This document shows, piece after piece, positions 56,771 to 64,000 of a DNA stretch of 64,000 nucleotides. The translations under genes and the position numbers were made by a program. Under the pieces are notes generated by a model. That model was not told the origin of the DNA and ran no database searches. It saw nothing but the letters and a program-made list of their open reading frames with translations. The DNA comes from Cervus elaphus (taxonomy: Eukaryota; Chordata; Mammalia; Artiodactyla; Cervidae), in NCBI RefSeq assembly GCF_910594005.1, contig NC_057835.1, forward strand, positions 49,748,001 through 49,812,000, given 5' to 3'. Positions within the stretch are counted from its first letter, which is position 1; every line of letters begins with the position of its first letter.

Positions 56771-58400
56771 AAACCCTGTGTTGGTTGCAATCCAGTGGCT
56801 GCAAATAGTTATTTTCCACATTTTGTCCACCTCTGATATACATTTATAACAATAGGGTGAGTCCATTACCAGATAAGAGATGTCACCTCTCCATAGGTAT
56901 TAGCCTCTTTGCTGTCTCTCTCTTAGTTTCTGAGCCTCTTATCACATGCACGCATCCTTTTGTAACTAATAGATGCCTCGTGGGGAGACTGCGTATATAC
57001 TTCGGGGCTCATGTTTTGTGACTGCCATGGTAGGCTTGCTCTCCAATTTTTGTCTTCCCTACACAAGACTGTCACAAGTTTCAGGAGATCACTTTTTCTT
57101 AGCATCTAAAGCTCCTATTATCAATAAGGATAAGCAAATGCTCTGCGGGGATAAGACCATGATAAATTTAGCGCTTACTGTGTGTGTTCATTCCTGTCTG
57201 AATCATGGCCACATGTTTCTGGTCATCTTAGTTGGTTTCCAGTACTTTCAAACATCTTTTTTCCTTTGTTTTGTGCTTTAACTCCAATATGGAGTTATTC
57301 TCAGCAGAAGAGTTAGTCGGATACAAGTTACTGTCAATGCAAAAATCCCTCGCTTGCATTTTCACTGTAACTATCTACCAGAACCATTTTTTTGGTTCTG
57401 GCCTGGAAGTTAAACCAAAATCAAATCAAGGGAAGAAATGGCATAACTGAGTTTTCCAAGCTTTGTCGTCCTGTTATTTTTGAACCACCTCCTACATAAT
57501 TTATACTGAGTTTCACCTATAATATAGTTCATTGATGCAAGCAATTTCAGTGCATTTTAGGCAAATAAATCTCCCCCATGAAATATTCTTAGTTAATAAC
57601 TAACACATAAAAAGTCAGAAGTACTTGCCAGAACCATTAATTTTGAGTTAATTTTATAGCTGTTGAAGAGCAGGATGTTATTCTAGGCGTAGACCCTGCA
57701 CTGCCAGCCTCAGGGCCACAGGACACTTACTGTGGAATTAAACGGACTTTGCTAAGCATCATCAAATGTGGCTCTTGTGTTCCTCTCTTTCCACGTTAGC
57801 AGCAAACCTGCACGTGATTTCACAGGCTGCAAGTCAGAGGGAGTATATTTTCTAGTCAGGGAAAGTAATTTAAACTCCAGTATTATGAATCTGTACCAAC
57901 TAATGTCAGCAGGAAAGTTAAAGATAAAACAGCTGAATTTACATATCTATTGTCACACCAAATCTTTTGTTTTGCTTAAAAATTAAGATTCACAACGGAT
58001 GTCATGAGTGATAAAAGTGTGTCTGAGTTTTGCAAGTAGATTGGAGGAAAATAGAAACTAAAGCAGTTCAGAAAAACATATAAAAATGCAAGTTAACATC
58101 CAGAAAGGAGAAACTTTTGATAGAAGATAGCAGAGTAGTATTCAAAATTAGAGGAAGTATAAGAGAAATAAGGGAAATGCTGAGTATTCTTCTAGTACTT
58201 CATTTTTAAAGAGGAAAGGAGGAAGAAAAATTCGAATTATTAAAAGGTAAAGGTGACTTAAAAAATTGAACAGTAAATATTGGGTAGACCAAAAGTTAGT
58301 AATTAAATAAATTACCAATAATAGTATTTCCCTGGCAAAATTCTCCCCAAATAAAACTGTATTCTGAAGCCTGAATTTCATGTATATTATTTGAATAAGG
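56771..58400. other. Long repeat-poor block, candidate conserved non-coding sequence
   Basis: About 1.6 kb with no recognised interspersed repeat. 57300-58050 contains many TAAT/ATTA cores. A perfect hairpin 'ccagaacca'-T6-'tggttctgg' sits at 57378-57401. The frames 56973-57281 and 57768-57986 have no recognisable domain. Confidence 0.35.
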
Positions 58401-58410
58401 TTTTAGTTCA

Positions 58411-58450
58411 CACACACACGCAAACACACAAACATACACATGCACACCCC
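58411..58450. repeat. (AC)n microsatellite, interrupted
   Basis: 'cacacacacacg' followed by variant units to about 58450. Confidence 0.85.
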
Positions 58451-58504
58451 AAACAAGAATACATATGTCTCACCAATAAATGTTGTGTAGTGGCTGGTTA
58501 AGTG

Positions 58505-59150
58505 AACATTTTATTTTAGAATAATTAGAGATTTACAAAAAATGTTGCAAAGATAATGAGGAGTTCCTATGAACCCCTCACCTAGTTTCTCTTAATGTTA
58601 ACATATTCCATTATCTACGATACATTTGTCAAAACCGAAACCAACACCGGTAAGTTGCTATTAACTAACTTCAAATTCATTTGATTCACCAGTTTTCCAC
58701 TAATCTTCTGTTCTAGGATGCCACATTGCATTTAGACATATTACCAGCTTATACAACTCTTGGCTCTGATGGTTTCTTAGTCTTTCCGTATTTTTGCATG
58801 ACTTTGACAGTTTGGGGAAGTACTGGTCAGATGTTTTGTACAATGCCCCTTAACTTAGGGTTGGCTGATGCTTTCTCATGCTTAAACTTGGAGTTAAAGG
58901 ATTTGGGGAAGAAGACCACAGAGGTGAAGTACCCTTATCACATCATAGCAGAGTACATGATATAAATATGGCTTATCACTGGGAATGTTCACCTTGATTA
59001 CTTGGTTAGGGAGTATTTGCCAGTTTACTTGCCATGTGTGTACACACATACACACACACACACATTTTTTTTTTCATTTCCATACACTATTCTTTGGAAG
59101 CCAAACTCACGGGAAATGATAAAGATTAGGCTCTACCTCCTTACAGGGGA
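58505..59150 (-). repeat. Probable old L1M 3' UTR, reverse strand
   Basis: 'gagatttacaaaaaatgttgc', 'acatattccattatctacg', 'ggttggctgatgctttctcatg', 'ggaagaagaccacagaggtgaag', 'caccttgattacttggttaggg' and 'catacactattctttggaagcc' follow one common old LINE 3' region in order. An AC microsatellite and T-run (59041-59075) interrupt it. Confidence 0.55.
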
Positions 59151-59207
59151 AACAAATGTTTCCAAAACCTAGATTTTTAGAAATAAACATGAAAGAGCCC
59201 ATAAAGG

Positions 59208-59530
59208 GACTTCCCTGGTGATCCAGTGGTTAAGAATCAGCCTGCCAGCACAGAGGAAATGGGTTTGATCCCTCATCTGGGAAGATGCCACATGCTGTGG
59301 AGCAACTAAGTCCCTGCGCCATAGCTAATGAGCCCATGAGCCGCAGCTAATGAGACCACGTGCTGCAACTAGTGAAGCCCGCATGCCCTAGAGCCCATGC
59401 TCTGCAACAAGAGAAGCCACCACAAAGAGAAGCCTGTGAACTGCAGCACAGAGTAGCCCCAACTCACTGCAGCTAGAGAAAGTCCATGAGCAGCAGCAAA
59501 GATCCAGCACAACCATAAATAAATAGGCAA
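59208..59530 (+). mobile_element. CHR-type SINE, long form
   Basis: 'gggacttccctggtgatccagtgg', 'gggtttgatccctcatctgg', then repeated 'gc.gcaactaatgag', 'gcatgccctagagccc', 'gagaagcc' units characteristic of the CHR body, ending 'aaccataaataaataggc'. Confidence 0.9.
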
Positions 59531-59894
59531 ATTAAATACAAGCTTTTACTCAGTGTTTTATAACACCAAAACTAACATATAGTATATCTTATTATAGAAC
59601 CCAACAGAATAAAAACTTAAATACCATGGTTTCAACCTCGGGAAGTTAGTTTTCACTTCTTGCTATCCAGTTGAATGACAAGGAAGATGGCACAGTCCTG
59701 AGATGGTAAAGATATGGGCATGCCCTCCTCGTTTTCATGGCAGATACCTCTGATCAATCAAGAAATCTTGTCCAATTTTATCCAGTGTAGTTTTGGAGTT
59801 CTTTCATTGTCAACTATGCTGGCAATAGATACGTAAATAGAAGCCTAACACTCTTTCTTATTTTGTTTCTAACACTGAAGAACACATCACAAAA
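59531..59894. other. Unassigned sequence
   Basis: Nothing recognised. Confidence 0.42.
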
Positions 59895-59903
59895 TTTAAC
59901 ATT

Positions 59904-60122
59904 ACACTTCCCTGGTGGCTCAGACGGTAAAGCGTCTGCCTGTAATGCGGGAAACCTGGGTTCCATCCCTGGGTCGGGAAGATCCCCTGGAGAATGAAAT
60001 GACAACCCACTTCAGTATTCTTGCCTGGAAAATTCTATGGATGGAGGAGCCTGGTGGGCTACAGTCCTTGGGGTCGCAAAGAGTCGGACTCGACTGAGCG
60101 ACTTCACTTTCTCTTTCTCTTC
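59904..60122 (+). mobile_element. Bov-tA SINE, young-looking
   Basis: Nearly consensus throughout: 'cttccctggtggctcagacgg', 'gggtcgggaagatcccctgg', 'ggggtcgcaaagagtcggac' and 'tcgactgagcgacttcac' with CpGs preserved. 'tttaacatt' occurs at 59895-59903 and 60132-60140. Confidence 0.96.
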
Positions 60123-60289
60123 AGCAAACATTTTAACATTGGCCAGTGGTCTTTCTTGAGGAACTGTAGTTGTGTAGCACATTCAGAGTTATCTGCATAT
60201 CTCTATTTGTCCCTTCCTCCACAATTAACTCAGCAAAACTATGCTCTATTTCTCGGAAATCAACAAATGTAATCCTGCTTATTATCTAT

Positions 60290-60960
60290 TTTTTATGCAT
60301 TCAAAATTATTTTTTGCATATCTGCTTCATTCAGTGACTTGTGTTAGATTCTGTGGGGGCCATTACTCCACCGAATAGCATTATTGCCCTCAAAGGAGTT
60401 TATATGAGGAGACTTTGCATAAATCAGGGAACACAGTGAAAAGTCTGTATGAATGGGAGAACATATTAGAGGCATTAGGAAGATAGGGATCACTTTCCCC
60501 AGAGGAAGAAGCAGAGAAGGAAAGTATAGTTCCCCAAGGCAAGCCTGAGTTAATCCAGTCATTCTACAAAAGTAGAGGCTAAGGATTATAGTACAAGAAC
60601 AATAGCAACTACAATAATATGAATAATTACTTTTAATTCAAGCTTTCTTTGTGCTAGATGAACAAAATTACAGACATGGTCTTTGACAAGTGTTTCAAGA
60701 GAAGCATGAGAAGGGTGCTAAGGAAATAGAGGGGTATCATCTAAAAAGGAATTTATGGAAGAGAAAGGCAAAAACTTTAATGGATTTCCCAGAAGAGTGA
60801 CTCCAGCCATGTTTTTAAAGATGAATAGGAGGTAGCCATCTGTATGGGGCCAAAATCACCACCCCGAAAGAGAGAAGAGCTTGGAGGAAGACCCTAAAGC
60901 AAGAGAATCCATGGTGCATACTGAAAAAAACTGGATGAGGTGAGGGGAAGGGCACAGTCC
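60290..60960 (-). repeat. L2-like sequence, reverse strand
   Basis: 'ttcattcagtgacttgtgttag', 'attgccctcaaaggagttta' (about 60385), and further 'gactccagccatgtttttaaagatgaataggaggtagcc' (60800) follow the reversed L2 3' kilobase. Very decayed; possibly two fragments. Confidence 0.45.
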
Positions 60961-60981
60961 CAAAGGAAGATGGGGCTGGAG

Positions 60982-61249
60982 GGACTTCCTTGGTGGTCCA
61001 GTGGTTAAGAATCTGCCTTCCATTGCCGGGGATGTGGGTTTGATCCCTCGTCAAGGAACTAAGATCCCATGTGCCACAAGGCAACTAAACCCTCTGCAAC
61101 TACTGAGCCTGTGCGCTCTGGAGCCCATGTGCCACAGCTAGAGAGAAGCCCACATGCTGCAACTAAGATTCCTGCATGCCACAAGGCCTTATGCAGCCAA
61201 ATTAAAATTTAATTAAATTAAATTTTTATTTTAAAAGAATTTTTAAAAA
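60982..61249 (+). mobile_element. CHR-type SINE with target duplication
   Basis: 'gacttccttggtggtccagtgg', 'gggtttgatccctcgtcaagg', 'gatcccatgtgccacaaggc' and the repeated CHR body, then an A/T-rich tail. 'gatggggctggag' (60969-60981) and 'gatagggctggag' (61250-61262) match at 12 of 13. Confidence 0.92.
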
Positions 61250-61262
61250 AGATAGGGCTGGA

Positions 61263-61864
61263 GGATGGAACAGTATATGAAAGGAAGAATGAAGACTTGA
61301 GCTTCATAGCATTTAACCTTGTCATATATATATATATATATATATACTATATATATAGTATAACATGACAACATTCAAAGTGAAGTTTACACCTGCCTGC
61401 CACGTGCTCTGTTGGATTACGGGATTGCCTCCACATTGCCCGTTCATGACTTGCCCATCAAGATCACCCATTATCACATCTGCATGGATGAGTTTGTCAG
61501 AAGAAGAGTGAGCAGAACAGGGGCCCTGACAGGCAGGACGTGAGTCAGGGAAATCCCAATGGTGAGGAGTGTCATCCTATCAGATAAGTCTAAAAACATG
61601 GACCTCAACCCCAACTAGTGAAATGCCAAGTGGGGATATCTAAGTTGAAGAGTGAAGAGAAAGAGATCACCAGCAAGATAAAAAAATTAAAAATAAGTAA
61701 GTAAAAGTATTAGAACACTCTTCATCTAGCTCATAAGCAATGGATATTTTCTTTTTGGCCTATGGTGGTAAGATGCCTGGGTCAGATGATAATTGAACAG
61801 CTGATGAATTCAAGACTTGAAAGAGGAGTACAGAGACTTCAAAAGAGAGAAACTTAATTTCCCT
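61263..61864. other. Unassigned sequence with a (TA)n run
   Basis: A (TA)n microsatellite at about 61324-61346 is followed by a palindromic 'actatatatatagt'. 61370-61680 is not assigned. Confidence 0.45.
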
Positions 61865-61875
61865 AAGTCTAGTCT

Positions 61876-62569
61876 TTTTTTCTTGGGGATGGTCTTGATC
61901 ACTGCCTCCTGTACAATGTCATGAACCTCTGTCCATGGTTCTTCAGGCACTCTGTCTATCAGATCTAATCCCTTGAATCTATTTGTCATTTCCACTATAT
62001 AGTCGTAAGGGATTTGATTAAGGTCATACCTGAATGATCTGGCAACCCACTCCAGTATTCTTGTCTGGAGAATCCCATGGACAGAGGAGCCTGGTAGGTT
62101 ACAGTCCATGGGGTTGCAAAGAATCAGACACGACTGAGCGACTTCACTTTCACTTTTGAATGGCCTAGTGGTTTTCCCTACTTTCTTCAATTTAAGTCTG
62201 AATTTTGGACTGTGGTGTTGGAGAAGTATATTGAGAGTCCCTTGGACAGCAAGGTGATCCAACCAGTCCATCCTGAAGGAAATCAGTCCTGAATATTCAT
62301 TGGAAGGACTGATGCTGAAGCTGAAGCTCCAATACTTTGGCCACCTGATGAGAATAACTGACTTACTGGAGAAGATCCTGATGCTGGGAAAGATTGAAGG
62401 CAAGAAGAGAAGGGGACGACAGAGGATGAGACGGTTGGATGGCATCACCGACTCAGTGGACAGGAGTTTGAGTAAATTCCAGGAGTTGGTGATGGACAGG
62501 GAGGCCTGGTGTGCTGCAGTCCATGGGGTCACAAAGAGTCGGACACAACTGAGCAACTGAACTGAACTG
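61876..62569. mobile_element. BovB insertion with inverted 5' half
   Basis: 61876-62040 and 62156-62207 are BovB linker/RT sequence in reverse orientation (reading 'gatcaagaccatcccc', 'ttagatctgatagacagagtgcc', 'attcaggtatgacc' on the minus strand). 62208-62569 is the BovB 3' end forward ('ctgtggtgttggagaag' to 'gaactgaactga'). 'aagtctagtct' (61865-61875) and 'aagtccagtct' (62570-62580) match at 10 of 11 and frame both halves, so this is one insertion with a twin-priming inversion. The 248-residue minus frame 61810-62556 is a chimera of these parts. Confidence 0.9.
62041..62155 (+). mobile_element. Bov-tA SINE fragment inside the BovB
   Basis: Only the 3' half: 'ggcaacccactccagtattc' to 'cgactgagcgacttcac...cactttt'. 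'tgaatgatct' and 'tgaatggcct' at the edges resemble a target duplication. Confidence 0.92.
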
Positions 62570-62580
62570 AAGTCCAGTCT

Positions 62581-63400
62581 AGAAGATGTTTACTTTAATC
62601 TTCTGTTTTTAACAGAGCTATCCTCTTATTATAAAGAGACTTTCAGAAAAAAATACCCTGTAGAAGTTCTATTCCATGACATAAATAGAAATTGGGTTCT
62701 CAGACTTAAGCAATACTTATCCTGTTACTCACTCTAAAAATGAATTTTTCTCCTGTGTCGATACACTATTGTCAGTGGAGTTTCATACTGTGTAATTTAC
62801 CTAGAAATGTGTCTTAATATATAAAGACTAACAGTGATAATACAGACCAGTAAAAAACTGTGTGATATATCACGTTATTTATGTTCTCGATTAGAAAATG
62901 AAAGGTGATAAGAGGAATATCAAGTAATAACTTTGATTTTTCTCGGGTCTAAATATTTTCTTTATCATAACCGGTTTTTTAAAAAATAGAAAATATTCAT
63001 TCATAAAGACCATCCTGGTAAGTTGCAATAAAAATCCACTTTACACCCCCTACTTGTAAACCCCTGTGTGCCCGCCCTGCCTGTCCCCCAGGCTTACACT
63101 TGTTTGCTGATAGCTGAGAAGGCGATCATTCTTTATCATGCAGATTTCTTGGCTGGGGAATGACAGATGAGCTGCTAATTTGCTTGTTTTTAGGTCTCTC
63201 TTCTGACTCGGTGATTGATTCCTACCGCAGATCATCAGTGGAAATAAAGTGCTCTGGTCCGGCTCTTAATTTGTACTTTAATTAAGTTTTCGATCCAGCA
63301 ACAAAAATCTCCAGTAGGTAGAACTGCCCTTTCTCTCTACTTGTCTGCTCATCATTATGGGATTTACGTTTCCCTGCTCTGTCCTTGCCTAACTCCCCGT
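62581..63400. other. Repeat-poor block, candidate conserved non-coding element
   Basis: No interspersed repeat recognised. 62880-63310 contains 'tttgattttt', 'ctaatttgcttg', 'gtactttaattaag' and 'cttaatttg' cores. No coding signal. Confidence 0.3.
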
Positions 63401-63419
63401 CCAGGATTCTTTGAGGGCT

Positions 63420-63790
63420 CTCAGCAGACATCTGTGCAGACCCATTCGCTCTGTTTTGTCTTCATCCCCACATCGGACTGTGGGTCTGTGGACACAGTCC
63501 TTATGTCTCCAGTGCCTTAGGCCCATGCCAGTTAGGTGGTAAATAAATATGGCACCGTGATAAAGAAAATGCCTGCCAATGCAAGAGACCCAAGAGATGT
63601 GTGTTGGAGCTCTGGGTCAGAAAGATCCCCTGGAAAACAAAATGCAACCCACTCTAGTATCCTTGCCTGCAAAATTCCATAGACCCAGGAACCTGGAGGG
63701 CTACAGTCCAGGAGGTCATAAAAGAGCTGGACACAACTGAGGACAACAGCAAATAGTTAAATAAATGAGCAGAAAGATAAATGGGTGGCT
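63420..63790 (+). repeat. L2 LINE 3' end split by a Bov-tA
   Basis: Left: 'tcggactgtgggtctgtggacac', 'tctccagtgccttaggcccatgcc', 'aggtggtaaataaatatgg'. Right: 'gttaaataaatgagcag'. These are the L2 3' end. Confidence 0.6.
63551..63755 (+). mobile_element. Bov-tA SINE, diverged
   Basis: 'aagaaaatgcctgccaatgc', 'ctctgggtcagaaagatcccc', 'ttgcctgcaaaattccatag' and 'gctggacacaactgaggac'. It lacks the first bases of the head. Edges 'gtaaataaatat' and 'gttaaataaatg' suggest its target duplication. Confidence 0.9.
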
Positions 63791-64000
63791 AAACAATAAA
63801 GAAAACGAAAATGATACTATTTATTAGGTGTTTCTCTGTTTACAGACAAATCTTCCCTCACTTGAAAACCTGTGGGTGATCGTTGACTTCTAGAATTATG
63901 TGGTGGGTGGGACATTTCCTACTAATGACACCAATGATGGATCCCATCCTCCCTGTTAGCACAGCGAGGTAGAAAGTTGCTGACTCTCCAGAAAGTGAAA

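Noticed and set aside
59208..59530. Possible tRNA gene from A/B-box-like sequence
   Set aside because: The tRNA-like heads of CHR and Bov-tA SINEs keep box motifs but cannot form a full cloverleaf; they are SINE promoters.
61810..62556. 248-residue minus-strand open frame
   Set aside because: A chimera of inverted BovB, a Bov-tA fragment and reversed BovB 3' end; no single protein.

Overview
The window looks like nuclear DNA of a ruminant, most likely a bovid. It carries 23 Bov-tA (tRNA-derived) SINE insertions, seven BovB (RTE-type) LINE pieces, five CHR-type tRNA-derived SINEs of the cetacean/hippo/ruminant group, artiodactyl L1 3' ends, and an older mammalian layer of MIR, L2, L1M, MER5-like and hAT-like remnants. 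The base composition is AT-rich. I find no convincing host protein-coding gene, tRNA, rRNA or CRISPR array. Nearly all the longer open frames are translations of SINE or LINE sequence, so this reads as an intergenic, gene-desert-like or long-intron region.

Layout. 1-5.9 kb: scattered SINEs between single-copy-looking sequence. 6.0-9.9 kb: the longest repeat-poor block, with a small CpG-dense patch (about 7485-7660) and an exon-like or pseudogene-like segment with consensus splice signals (9141-9505). 9.9-12.8 kb: a MIR, an old L1 3' end and a 2.4 kb reverse-strand L1 with ORF2 remnants. 12.8-26 kb: mostly single-copy sequence peppered with Bov-tA, including one copy with a 50-bp unit present three times (20535-20684), and an L1-into-L1 insertion with a perfect 15-bp target duplication (22145-22649). 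27.0-30.7 kb: a BovB 3' fragment, then an essentially full-length BovB whose reverse transcriptase is broken by a stop inside its YADD catalytic motif. 30.8-40 kb: reverse L1 with a nested BovB fragment, CHR SINEs, L2, an AT-rich minisatellite, and a hAT-type DNA transposon split by another BovB. 40.9-42.6 kb: a 5'-truncated reverse-strand BovB with its YADD intact but other breaks. 43-56 kb: MIR, L2, L1 3' ends and Bov-tA copies, plus an old LTR-like repeat at 51.7-52.2 kb. 56-64 kb: an old L1, long repeat-poor AT-rich stretches, two CHR SINEs, and a BovB insertion (61876-62569) with an inverted 5' half, as expected from twin priming.

How the parts work together: the autonomous elements (BovB and L1, all dead here) are the known machinery families that mobilise such SINEs, and nested insertions give a relative order (MIR/L2/L1M first, then CHR and BovB, then many Bov-tA). 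The host function that remains possible is regulatory: several repeat-poor blocks rich in homeodomain-like TAAT/ATTA cores are candidates for conserved non-coding elements, which needs cross-species alignment. I did not find a clearly new biological system; the best leads are the exon-like segment with its nearby CpG patch and the structural oddities of the transposons.
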